Assembly (NCBI RefSeq): GCF_003350475.1
Contig: NZ_QQAV01000020.1
Coordinates: 1-40,943 of the forward strand
Length of the DNA stretch: 40,943 nucleotides
From: Pseudacidovorax intermedius
GTDB lineage: Bacteria > Pseudomonadota > Gammaproteobacteria > Burkholderiales > Burkholderiaceae_C
Direction: 5' to 3'
The notes beneath the pieces were generated by a model. That model saw only the letters and a program-made list of their open reading frames with translations, did not search any database and was not told the origin of the DNA. This document shows, piece by piece, positions 6,986-14,951 of this stretch (positions are counted from its first letter, which is position 1; the number at the start of each line of letters is the position of its first letter). A program made the translations under genes and the position numbers.

Positions 6986-8253
6986 CCGCGCCCGGCGTCG
7001 TCATCGTGGGTGCCGGACAGGCTGCGGCCGTGGCTGCCCACGCACTGCGTGGACACGGCTATCGCGGACGCATCACGATGCTCGGGCGGGAGCGCCACAA
7101 GCCGTACGAGCGTCCTCCACTGTCCAAGGCCGTGCTGGTGGCACCCGAGGAGCCGGGCCTTGACGTCATTGCGCAGGATGCGTGGGAACGGGTCGACATC
7201 GATCTGCGAAGCAGCAACGAGGCGGTCGCGCTCGATCTCTCGGCCCGAGAAGTTCGCCTTGCCGACGGCCAGGTGCTCCCTTACGAGATATGCCTGATCG
7301 CCACAGGCGGCGAAGCACGCACACTGGCGTCAGCACCCCCGGGCCGATCGCACGTGCATTACGTGCGCACCATCGATGACGCGCGAAGGTTGCGCGCCGC
7401 CCTTCAGGGCAAGCCGCGGATCGCGATCCTGGGTGGCGGCTTTCTCGGCCTCGAGATCGCCAGTTCCGCGATGGCGGCGGGTTCGGCCGTGACGGTGATC
7501 GAACGCGCCACATCCCTGCTTGATCGATTCCTTCCGCCGGAAGCGTCGGCCTGGCTCGAATCCGGTCTGCAGCAGGCTGGCGCGCGGCTCATGCTCGGCG
7601 CCGCGCTCGAACGCATCGACATCCTGCCGGAGGATCGCATGCGCCTGTCGACCGATGTCGGCGAACTGGAGGCCGACGAGATCGTCGTGGCCATCGGACT
7701 CACGCCCAATGACGCACTGGCGCGCGATGCCGGCCTGGAGGTCGCCGCCGGCGGTGGCGTACTCGTCGACGCGCATTGCCGCACCAGCAACGAACACGTG
7801 TTCGCGTGTGGCGACTGCACCAGCCAGCAACGGCCCGGGTACGAGACGCCGACGCGCCTGGAATCCTGGCAGAACGCCAACGAGCAGGCACGCACCGCCG
7901 CTGCCGCCATGGTCGGTGCGACCGCACCCGCACCGGCAGTGCCGTGGTTCTGGACCGACCAGGGCCGGCACAACATCCAGATGCTGGGTCTGCCAGCCCC
8001 CGGTCTCGAATACGTGCGCCGAGGCGATCCAGCCACCGGCAAGGTGCTGTGGATCGGCCACCGCGGCGGCGTTCCGTTGCACGGCGTGGCGATCGACGCC
8101 GGCGCCGATCTCCGCGCCATCCGGCCCCTCTTCGAACAGGGGAAGCCGGTCCTGCTCGACGAATTCCAGCAGGACGCCACCGATCTGCGTGCATGGGCCA
8201 AGCAGATGCGCGGCGGCGTGCGTTCCACCGTTCAACCACCCCTCAAAGCCTAA
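6982..8253 (+). CDS. NAD(P)H-dependent ferredoxin reductase component (FAD, glutathione-reductase type)
   Basis: This 423-residue flavoprotein has two dinucleotide-binding folds. VVIVGAGQAA at the N-terminus binds FAD, and IAILGGGFLGLEIA near residue 150 binds NAD(P)H. HVFACGDCTS near residue 275 is the second FAD contact. The length and order fit BphA4/AndAa-type reductases that feed Rieske ferredoxins. The C-terminal reductase domain is present, so the protein is complete. It overlaps the ferredoxin gene by four bases and lies 9 bp before the oxygenase alpha-subunit gene, so the four genes form one electron-transfer chain. Confidence 0.93.
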   Translation: MTAPGVVIVGAGQAAAVAAHALRGHGYRGRITMLGRERHKPYERPPLSKAVLVAPEEPGLDVIAQDAWERVDIDLRSSNEAVALDLSAREVRLADGQVLPYEICLIATGGEARTLASAPPGRSHVHYVRTIDDARRLRAALQGKPRIAILGGGFLGLEIASSAMAAGSAVTVIERATSLLDRFLPPEASAWLESGLQQAGARLMLGAALERIDILPEDRMRLSTDVGELEADEIVVAIGLTPNDALARDAGLEVAAGGGVLVDAHCRTSNEHVFACGDCTSQQRPGYETPTRLESWQNANEQARTAAAAMVGATAPAPAVPWFWTDQGRHNIQMLGLPAPGLEYVRRGDPATGKVLWIGHRGGVPLHGVAIDAGADLRAIRPLFEQGKPVLLDEFQQDATDLRAWAKQMRGGVRSTVQPPLKA

Positions 8254-8262
8254 GGAGCATTC

Positions 8263-9573
8263 ATGTATCAATCGCAGGCGGTCATCGGCATCACCAATGC
8301 CCGGAAGAACCCGCCCCTGGAGCAGTGCGTCTGGCCCGCGGACGCACTCAACAACATTCCGGACTGGGTCTACACCAGCCAAGCCATCTACGACCAGGAG
8401 ATCGAGCGCATCTTCCGGGGCGACACCTGGAACTTCGTCGCGCTGGAAGCCGAGATCCCGAATCCCGGCGACTACAAGCGAGGCTATGTGGGCGCCACGG
8501 CGGTGGTGATCGTTCGCGCGGAAGACAACACGATCGCCGTCTTCGAGAACCGCTGCGCCCACCGCGGCGCCGAGTTTTGCCGCGCCAGCCACGGCAACAC
8601 GAAGGAGTTCGTCTGCCCTTACCACCAGTGGTCGTACGACCTCAAGGGCAATCTGCAGGGCGTCCCGTTCAAGCGCGGAATCAACAAGGTCGGCGGCATG
8701 CCACCGGACTTCAAGAATGACGAGCACGGCACCCGGCAACTGAGCGTGGCCACGCGCAACGGCGTGGTGTTCGCCACCTACTCCGACAAGACGCCGCCGC
8801 TGGAGGAGTACATGACCAAGGAGATCGTCGAGGAGTTCGACGTTCCGTTCTCGGGCAGGAAGCTCAAGATCCTGGGGTATTGCCGCAACGAGCTTCCGTG
8901 CAACTGGAAGATGTACCACGAGAACCTCAAGGATCCGTACCACGCTACGCTGCTGCATTCGTTCCTCGTGGTGTTTGGCCTTCTGGTGCCTGGCATCAAG
9001 TCGATCGTCTTCGCCGACAAGGAGCATGGCCGTCACGGCTACATGGCTTCGTCCAAGCCCGACCAGGTCTATGCCACGGTCGCCGCCGACGACAAGGCGG
9101 AAATGCGGTCGTTCAGCGACAAGCTCCGGCTGCGCGACGAGCGCTTCCTGGACTATGTGCGCGAGTTCGACTCGCCGTGGTCCGCCAACATGATGACCAT
9201 GTGGCCGAACCTGATCGTGCAGCGCCAGATGAACACGATGGGTGTGCGCCAGATCATTCCGAACGGCCCGAACAGCATGGTGATGCAGTGGACCATGTTC
9301 GGCTACGAGGACGACTCGCCCGAGATGACACGGCACCGCCTCCGGCAGGGCAACCTGATGGGACCCTCCGGATTCCTGGGTCTCGAAGACAACGAGGCAT
9401 TGAAGTTCGTCCAGGAGGGCATCCGCAATTCGTCCACCGACAACAACGTCGTCAAGCTCGATGCGGGCCACCAGGGAACGGCGCGCAACCTGATCTCGGA
9501 GTCGTGCATCCGCTCGCTCTACCAGTACTACCGGGGCGTCATGGGCATCCCCGTCGCGGAGGTGGCAGCATGA
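8263..9573 (+). CDS. Rieske oxygenase alpha subunit, putative 6-hydroxypicolinate 3-monooxygenase
   Basis: This 436-residue subunit has a Rieske centre (C98, H100, C118, H121: CAHRG and CPYHQW) and the mononuclear-iron motif ENLKDPYHATLLH with D224, H227 and H232. The sequence style resembles salicylate 5-hydroxylase and anthranilate-type oxygenases, some of which act as monooxygenases on hydroxy-acids. The gene lies between the reductase and the beta subunit and upstream of the PicC-type decarboxylase. The proposed reaction is hydroxylation of 6-hydroxypicolinate at C3, giving 3,6-dihydroxypicolinate, an aza-analogue of gentisate. A four-gene picB set is reported for this step in the A. faecalis pic cluster. 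The oxygenase family is certain and the substrate is inferred. Confidence 0.9.
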   Translation: MYQSQAVIGITNARKNPPLEQCVWPADALNNIPDWVYTSQAIYDQEIERIFRGDTWNFVALEAEIPNPGDYKRGYVGATAVVIVRAEDNTIAVFENRCAHRGAEFCRASHGNTKEFVCPYHQWSYDLKGNLQGVPFKRGINKVGGMPPDFKNDEHGTRQLSVATRNGVVFATYSDKTPPLEEYMTKEIVEEFDVPFSGRKLKILGYCRNELPCNWKMYHENLKDPYHATLLHSFLVVFGLLVPGIKSIVFADKEHGRHGYMASSKPDQVYATVAADDKAEMRSFSDKLRLRDERFLDYVREFDSPWSANMMTMWPNLIVQRQMNTMGVRQIIPNGPNSMVMQWTMFGYEDDSPEMTRHRLRQGNLMGPSGFLGLEDNEALKFVQEGIRNSSTDNNVVKLDAGHQGTARNLISESCIRSLYQYYRGVMGIPVAEVAA

Positions 9574-10085
9574 AAGAGCGGCTCGCCTACACCAGATCCA
9601 CGATCCTGCCTCGCCGTGCAGCCGATCTGCGCGCAGAGATCGACTCCTTCCACGTCGAGTACTGCGCCGCCCTCGACGCCAACGACATCGAGCGCTGGCC
9701 CGAGTTCTTCAGCAAGGACGCGAGCTACCGGATCACCTCGCGCCAGAACGCGCTGCTGGGCATGCCCGTGGGCCTCATCTACTGCGAGGGCCTGGACATG
9801 ATCACCGACCGCGCCCTCGCCGTGGCGCACTCGCAGATGTTCGCCCCCCGGCACATCCTGCATGTGCTGGGAATCACGCGTGTGCTGGAGGAAACGGGCG
9901 ACACGATCAGCTCGCAGACGCCCTTCATCCTGATGCAGACCCTGGTCGAGGGGCCTTCGACCGTGCATCTCGCGGGCATCTATCACGACCGCTTCGTCCG
10001 CGACGGTGAGCGGCTGCTCATCGCGAGCCGCGAGGTCGTGCACGACACAGAAATTCTGGACACGGCCCTGGCTTATCCGGCCTGA
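9570..10085 (+). CDS. ring-hydroxylating oxygenase beta subunit
   Basis: This 171-residue protein belongs to the SnoaL/NTF2-like beta-subunit family of aromatic-ring hydroxylases. Typical features are an N-terminal helix with FHVEYCAALDANDIERWPEFF, then SYRITSR and a C-terminal ASREVVHDTEIL. It has a structural role, assembling the alpha-beta oxygenase. The ATG overlaps the alpha-subunit stop codon (ATGA), and GGAGG lies seven bases upstream, which fixes the start. PicC follows after 17 bp. Its presence shows that the enzyme is of the alpha-beta type, unlike the alpha-only Rieske demethylases. Confidence 0.92.
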   Translation: MKERLAYTRSTILPRRAADLRAEIDSFHVEYCAALDANDIERWPEFFSKDASYRITSRQNALLGMPVGLIYCEGLDMITDRALAVAHSQMFAPRHILHVLGITRVLEETGDTISSQTPFILMQTLVEGPSTVHLAGIYHDRFVRDGERLLIASREVVHDTEILDTALAYPA

Positions 10086-10102
10086 ATGCATCGAGGACCC
10101 CA

Positions 10103-11098
10103 ATGAATTCAACTCCCAAGATCGCGCTCGAAGAGCACTTCAGCGCGCCCGGATTCGACGCCTATTCCGCGAAGTACACGCGAGCGTTGCCGGCCGACTT
10201 CGTCGCCCGGCTCGACGCCAGGCTGAGCGACTTCGACGACCAGCGCCTGGCCGAGATGGACGCCGGGAACATCGAGTACGCCGTGCTGTCGCAAACGATG
10301 CCTGGCGTCCAGGCCGAGGTCGATGGCGCCGCCGCCGTGCGGCGCGCACGCGAGAACAACGAGTTCCTCGCCGAGCGCGTGGCACGCCATCCGAAACGCT
10401 TCGGCGCTTTCGCGCATGTCGCGCTCCAGGACCCGGCGGCCGCAGCCCACGAGCTGGAGCGCACCGTCGTCGAGTACGGCTTCAAAGGGGCGCTGATCAA
10501 CGGCCATACCCTGGGCCGCTACTACGAAGGCAGCGAGTACGACGTGTTCTGGGAGCGTGCGGAAGCACTCGGCGTGCCCATCTATCTGCACCCCAACGCG
10601 TTCAGCCAGCCGCCGGCTCTGTTGGAGGGCATGCCGGTGCTCCAGGGCGCGACCTGGGGCTGGGGCGTAGAGACGGCAGGGCACGCACTGCGCCTGCTGT
10701 TCGGCGGCGTGCTCGACCGCTTCCCGCGACTCACCTTGCTGCTGGGCCACATGGGCGAGGCACTGCCGTACCAACGCTGGCGCATCGACAGCCGCTTCGC
10801 CGCGTACCCCTCGGGCATCAAGCTGGCGCGCAAGCCCAGCGCGTACATCGGCAGCAACATCCTGATCACGACATCCGGCGTGTGCTCCGCGCCGGCACTG
10901 CTGGGCGCCATCGGCGAGCTCGGCGCCCAGGCCGTGCTCTTCTCCGTGGACTATCCCTACGAGTCCACGGCCGAGGCCTGCACCTTCATCGAGCAGGCAC
11001 CGCTCGACGCGCGCACCCGCGAGCTGGTGTGCCATGGCAATGCCCGCCGACTCTTCAAGCTGGGCAGCCCGCAGGACCTCGCACTCCTGCAGATCTGA
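10103..11098 (+). CDS. picC: 3,6-dihydroxypicolinate decarboxylase, amidohydrolase-2 family (PicC type)
   Basis: This 331-residue protein belongs to the metal-dependent amidohydrolase-2 family of nonoxidative decarboxylases (the gamma-resorcylate decarboxylase and ACMSD group). The metal ligands include E10/H12-like ALEEHF at the N-terminus, H163 (IYLHPNAF), H216 (LLGHMGEALPY) and an aspartate in FSVDYPYES. PicC of A. faecalis JQ135 was reported to need His163 and His216. This protein has histidines at exactly those numbers, so the two should align almost without gaps. The reaction is 3,6-dihydroxypicolinate to 2,5-dihydroxypyridine plus CO2. It lies between the Rieske oxygenase and the 2,5-dihydroxypyridine dioxygenase, in reaction order. 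A 2,3-dihydroxybenzoate-type decarboxylase is the main alternative but would not fit the next gene. Confidence 0.88.
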   Translation: MNSTPKIALEEHFSAPGFDAYSAKYTRALPADFVARLDARLSDFDDQRLAEMDAGNIEYAVLSQTMPGVQAEVDGAAAVRRARENNEFLAERVARHPKRFGAFAHVALQDPAAAAHELERTVVEYGFKGALINGHTLGRYYEGSEYDVFWERAEALGVPIYLHPNAFSQPPALLEGMPVLQGATWGWGVETAGHALRLLFGGVLDRFPRLTLLLGHMGEALPYQRWRIDSRFAAYPSGIKLARKPSAYIGSNILITTSGVCSAPALLGAIGELGAQAVLFSVDYPYESTAEACTFIEQAPLDARTRELVCHGNARRLFKLGSPQDLALLQI

Positions 11099-11121
11099 AA
11101 CTTTCAAACCAAGGACGAAAA

Positions 11122-12165
11122 ATGCCAGTCAGCGATTACCAGATGGTCAAGGCCTGGGACGCGGTTCTGAAGCTCAGCAAGGTGGAGCGCGGCCAGAAGG
11201 TCACGATCCTCTGCGGTCCCCACACCCATCCGCAGACGCTGCAGACCGCAACGATCGCAGCGCAGGCCGCGGGCGCGGTCGTCACCCGGATCGATCTGCA
11301 GCCCATCAACGCGGAGAAGGCCACCAGCCGCGACCTGATGAACTATTTGGGGGAGACGCCCCTCACCAACAACCCGGTCGCGCTCGCGGCGATGAAGAAC
11401 AGCGACATCGTCCTGGACCTGATGCTGCTGCTGTTCTCGCCCGAGCAGATGGAGATTCTCGAGTCGGGGACGAAGATCCTCCTGGCTGTCGAGCCACCGG
11501 AGGTGCTGGTCCGGGCAGTGCCCACCGAGGCCGATCGCGAACGCGTACTCGCCGCATCGAGGCTGCTCAAGTCCGCCAAGCGCATGCATGTGACCTCGCC
11601 GGCCGGCACGGACGTGACCTTCAAGCTCGGCGAGTTCCCGACCATTTCCGAGTACGGCTTCTGCGAGGAGCCGGGGCGGTGGGACCATTGGCCCAGCGGC
11701 TTCCTCTTCACCTTCGCCAATGAAGGCGGCAGCGACGGCACCATCGTGATCGACCGCGGCGACATCCTCCTGCCGCAGAAGAACTATGTCTCGGACAAGA
11801 TCACCATGCACCTGCGCGAAGGCTTCGTGCGCAGCATCGAAGGTGACGTCGATGCCGCCCTGCTTCGCGAGTTCATGGAGGCCTACAACGACCCCGAGGC
11901 CTATGCCATCGCGCACATCGGCTGGGGAATGCAGCCGCGCTGCTACTGGCATACGTTGTCGCTGGTGGACCGCGAAGCCACATCGGGGCAGGACGCGCGT
12001 GCGTTCGAGGGCAACTTCCTGTTCTCGCTGGGCCCCAACAACGAGGCTGGAGGGCCTCGCACCACGCCTTGCCACCTCGACATCCCCTTGCGCAACTGCA
12101 CGGTGAAGCTCGACGACGTCGTCGTGGTTCGTGACGGCAAGGTCATCGACGAGGCCTTCCGATGA
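11122..12165 (+). CDS. nicX: 2,5-dihydroxypyridine 5,6-dioxygenase (NicX/PicD)
   Basis: This 347-residue, non-heme Fe(II) dioxygenase opens the pyridine ring of 2,5-dihydroxypyridine to N-formylmaleamate. The iron ligands fall at H265 (AHIGWGMQPR), H318 and D320 (CHLDIPLRNC), identical in number to P. putida NicX. The blocks VEPPEVL and EPGRWDHWPSGFLF are also diagnostic. The ATG at 11122 gives the family length (NicX has about 350 residues); the same frame is open far upstream but only shadows picC. It is 23 bp after picC and its TGA overlaps the ATG of nicF. This gene fixes the cluster as a pyridine pathway that converges on 2,5-dihydroxypyridine. Confidence 0.95.
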   Translation: MPVSDYQMVKAWDAVLKLSKVERGQKVTILCGPHTHPQTLQTATIAAQAAGAVVTRIDLQPINAEKATSRDLMNYLGETPLTNNPVALAAMKNSDIVLDLMLLLFSPEQMEILESGTKILLAVEPPEVLVRAVPTEADRERVLAASRLLKSAKRMHVTSPAGTDVTFKLGEFPTISEYGFCEEPGRWDHWPSGFLFTFANEGGSDGTIVIDRGDILLPQKNYVSDKITMHLREGFVRSIEGDVDAALLREFMEAYNDPEAYAIAHIGWGMQPRCYWHTLSLVDREATSGQDARAFEGNFLFSLGPNNEAGGPRTTPCHLDIPLRNCTVKLDDVVVVRDGKVIDEAFR

Positions 12166-12800
12166 GCGCCGATCCGGACGTCTACCAGAAGCAGGGCTTC
12201 GGCCACGCCGTCGCACCGAAGGCGCCGTACGCCCTGCTGATCATCGACTTCGTCACCGGATTCGCGGATCCTCTCACGTTCGGCGGCGGCAACATCGCGC
12301 CGGCCATCGAATGCACGCGCGGCCTGCTGGACGCGGCACGCGAGCGCGGATGGCCCATCGTCCACACGCGGGTCGTGTACCAGGACGACAGTGCCGACGC
12401 CAACATCTTCGCGCTCAAGGTACCGCCCATCCTGGCCCTGCGCGAGGACGCGCCGCAGAGCCAGATCGTGCCGCAACTGCAGCCGGCCAGTGGCGAGCTC
12501 GTGCTGCGCAAGATCCACCCCTCGGCCTTCTTCGGTTCTTCGCTGGCGTCCTGGTTGTCTCAGCGCGGCGTGCAGACCCTGTTGATCGCGGGATGCACCA
12601 CCAGCGGGTGCGTCCGGGCCAGCGTGGTGGATGCCATGTGTCACGGCTTTCGCCCCCTGGTCGTGACGGACTGCGTGGGAGACCGGTCGCTGCAGGCGCA
12701 CGAGGCCAACCTGTTCGACATGGAGCAGAAATACGCGACCTTGATGCCGCGCGATGCCGCCCTGCACGCCACCGAAGCAGCGCACGGCGTGCCTGCCTGA
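12162..12800 (+). CDS. nicF: maleamate amidohydrolase, isochorismatase family (NicF/PicF)
   Basis: This 212-residue cysteine hydrolase converts maleamate to maleate and ammonia. The isochorismatase-fold triad is visible as D29 (LIIDFVTGF), K117 (LRKIHPSAFFG) and C150 (GCTTSGCVRASVVDAMCHG). The sequence VYQKQGFG at the N-terminus and EANLFDMEQKYA near the end are NicF-like. It overlaps nicX by four bases (ATGA), so the two are probably translationally coupled. With nicD it completes ring degradation to maleate and releases the pyridine nitrogen. The next enzyme, maleate isomerase, is not in the window. An 87-bp gap follows before the transporter genes. Confidence 0.93.
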   Translation: MSADPDVYQKQGFGHAVAPKAPYALLIIDFVTGFADPLTFGGGNIAPAIECTRGLLDAARERGWPIVHTRVVYQDDSADANIFALKVPPILALREDAPQSQIVPQLQPASGELVLRKIHPSAFFGSSLASWLSQRGVQTLLIAGCTTSGCVRASVVDAMCHGFRPLVVTDCVGDRSLQAHEANLFDMEQKYATLMPRDAALHATEAAHGVPA

Positions 12801-12887
12801 AGCCCGCTGCTTCCCGCCCTCCCCCTTCCCCATCTCGTCGAAACCCGGGCGCACGCCCCCCAGAAACCCCGCTACCTGGAGAAGAAT

Positions 12888-14066
12888 ATGACCCAAAAAC
12901 TCATTGCCGCGATCGCGGTCTCACTGGCGTCAATCGCGCTGCACAGCCGCGCCGACGTCATCAAGGTGGGTGTGATCGCGCCCATGTCCGGACCCTTCTC
13001 CGCGGTGGGGCAGACCTGGGAAGGAGCGACCAAGGCCTACCAGAAGCTCAACGGCACGACAGCGGGCGGACACACGATCGAGCTCATCTACCGCGACCTG
13101 CCGGAGATCAATCCGGCGCAGGCCAAGGCGTTGGCGCAAGAGCTCATCATCAAGGATGGCGCCCAGTACATCGCCGGCCTGTATTTCACGCCGGACACCC
13201 TGGCAGTCGCTGCCCTCGCGCAGGAGGCGAAGGTGCCCGTCGTGATCTTCAATGCCTCGACCTCTTCGCTTCTTGAGAGGTCTGCGTACCTGCTGCGCAC
13301 CTCGTACACGCTGCCGCAGATGGCGGTGCCCGTGGCCAAGTACGCGCTCGAGAAGAACGTCAAGACCGTCGTGTCTCTCGTGAGCGACTTCGGGCCCGGC
13401 CTCGACGCGGAGAAGGCGTTCAACACCGAGTTCATCGCCGGCGGCGGCAAGCTGCTCGAAGCCATCCGTGCGCCGCTGAAGACCACGGACTTCGGCCCCC
13501 TGATGCAACGCGTGAAGGCGCTCAAGCCCGATGCGCTCTACGTCTTCGGTCCCGGCGGGCCGGCGACCTACGCGATGATCAAGGCCTACAACGAGGCGGG
13601 ATTGCGGGCCGCGGGTGTGCGCTTCCTGGGCACGGCCGAGACGGACGAGGACCATCTGCGCGCGATCGGCCCCGAGCTGCTGGGGATCGAGACCGGCATG
13701 TTCTATTCGGCAACGCACAACTCGCCGTTGAACCATGCCGCCGTCAAGGCCCTGGCCGAGGTGGCCCCCAAGGCCATTCCGACCGTCCAGCTCGCGAATG
13801 CGTTCGACGGCCTGCATGTGATCTATCACATGGTCAAGGCGACGGACGGCAAGCGCGACGGGCCCAAGGCCCTCGCCGCTGCCAAAGGCTTTTCCTGGGA
13901 GAGCCCGCGCGGCCCCGTGAAGATCGACCCGGTATCCCGCGAGTTCGTGCAGAACGTCTACATGCGGGTGGTCGAGAAGGATTCCGCCGGGCGCTTCGTC
14001 AACCGCGAGTTCCGCACCTTCGAGATGCAACCCGACTATGGGCGCATCCAGGGCGCAGCCAAGTAG
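12888..14066 (+). CDS. periplasmic substrate-binding protein of Liv-type ABC importer
   Basis: This 392-residue protein has a signal peptide (about residues 1-22, ending near SRA) and the type-I periplasmic fold of the LivJ/LivK (Peripla_BP_6) family, beginning IKVGVIAPMSGPFSAVGQ. Liv-like binding proteins next to aromatic catabolic genes usually bind aromatic acids and not branched-chain amino acids. The expected ligand here is picolinate or a related pyridine acid, which is inference. GGAGAAG precedes the ATG by five bases. It is the first of five importer genes that follow nicF in the same direction, so uptake and catabolism are probably co-expressed. Confidence 0.88.
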   Translation: MTQKLIAAIAVSLASIALHSRADVIKVGVIAPMSGPFSAVGQTWEGATKAYQKLNGTTAGGHTIELIYRDLPEINPAQAKALAQELIIKDGAQYIAGLYFTPDTLAVAALAQEAKVPVVIFNASTSSLLERSAYLLRTSYTLPQMAVPVAKYALEKNVKTVVSLVSDFGPGLDAEKAFNTEFIAGGGKLLEAIRAPLKTTDFGPLMQRVKALKPDALYVFGPGGPATYAMIKAYNEAGLRAAGVRFLGTAETDEDHLRAIGPELLGIETGMFYSATHNSPLNHAAVKALAEVAPKAIPTVQLANAFDGLHVIYHMVKATDGKRDGPKALAAAKGFSWESPRGPVKIDPVSREFVQNVYMRVVEKDSAGRFVNREFRTFEMQPDYGRIQGAAK

Positions 14067-14081
14067 CGCAGAGACCGCAGC

Positions 14082-14951
14082 ATGTCGTTTGCGCTTCTCA
14101 GCAGCATCCTGATCGACGGCGTCACGTACGCCATGATCCTGTTCATGATCACGGTCGGCCTGTCGATGACGATGGGTCTGATGCGTGTGGTGAACCTGGC
14201 CCATGGCGCTTTTGCGATGCTCGGCGGATTTCTCGCGGCGAGCATTCCGCAGCGCCTGGGCGTGCCCATCGGGCTGGGCTTCGTGCTGGCGATCGCCCTG
14301 GTGGCCGTCCTGGCCGTCCTCTTCGAGCGCACTCTGCTGCGCCATTTCTACCGGCGCGACGATCTCGACCAGATGCTGGTGACGATCGGACTAATGTTCG
14401 TCGCGACCGCGGCGGTCAACCTGATGTTCGGATCGTCCGTGACCTCCGTCGCGCTGCCCGAGGCATTTGGCGGCTCGGTGGACCTTGGCTTTCGCGCCAT
14501 TCCCCGGCACCGGCTCATCGTCGTGGCCTGCGGACTGGCGGTGGTCGTCGTCCTGTGGCTGACCGTCGACCGGTCGTCCTTCGGCATCCGGGTGCGCGCC
14601 GCCGTGGACAACGCGCCCATCGCCCGGGCCATCGGCATCGACACGACGAAGATCTACGCAGCCACCTTCGCCATCGGCGCCGCGCTCGCGGCGCTGGGGG
14701 GCATTGCCGGCGCCGAGATGCTGCCGATGGAGCCGACCTACGCCTCCAAGTACCTCGTGATCCTCCTGGCCGTCGTTGCCGTGGGAGGAAACGGAAATCT
14801 CTTTGGCTCGTTCTTCGCAGCATTGCTGCTTGGCATCGTGGAGACCTCGATGAAGTACATGGTTCCGCAGCTCGCATCGGCTGCGTTCTTCTTGACGATG
14901 ATCATAGTCCTGCTGCTCCGGCCTCAGGGGCTGTTCGGGAGGCAGGCATGA
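14082..14951 (+). CDS. ABC transporter permease, LivH type
   Basis: This 289-residue integral membrane protein has about eight hydrophobic segments. It carries the LivH family block RMGLMRVVNLAHG-like sequence (MGLMRVVNLAHGAFAMLGG) near residue 28 and the coupling region FGIRVRAAVDNAPIARAIG near residue 165, which contacts the ATPases. It pairs with the LivM-type permease encoded next, overlapping it by four bases. Fifteen bases separate it from the binding-protein gene. The substrate is set by the binding protein; a pyridine acid is the likely cargo. Confidence 0.9.
   Translation: MSFALLSSILIDGVTYAMILFMITVGLSMTMGLMRVVNLAHGAFAMLGGFLAASIPQRLGVPIGLGFVLAIALVAVLAVLFERTLLRHFYRRDDLDQMLVTIGLMFVATAAVNLMFGSSVTSVALPEAFGGSVDLGFRAIPRHRLIVVACGLAVVVVLWLTVDRSSFGIRVRAAVDNAPIARAIGIDTTKIYAATFAIGAALAALGGIAGAEMLPMEPTYASKYLVILLAVVAVGGNGNLFGSFFAALLLGIVETSMKYMVPQLASAAFFLTMIIVLLLRPQGLFGRQA

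Noticed and set aside
7330..9471. Long open frame of 713 codons on the minus strand
   Set aside because: It runs antisense through the reductase and Rieske alpha genes, which have clear motifs on the plus strand. Long antisense frames are expected in GC-rich DNA, and its translation shows no domain.
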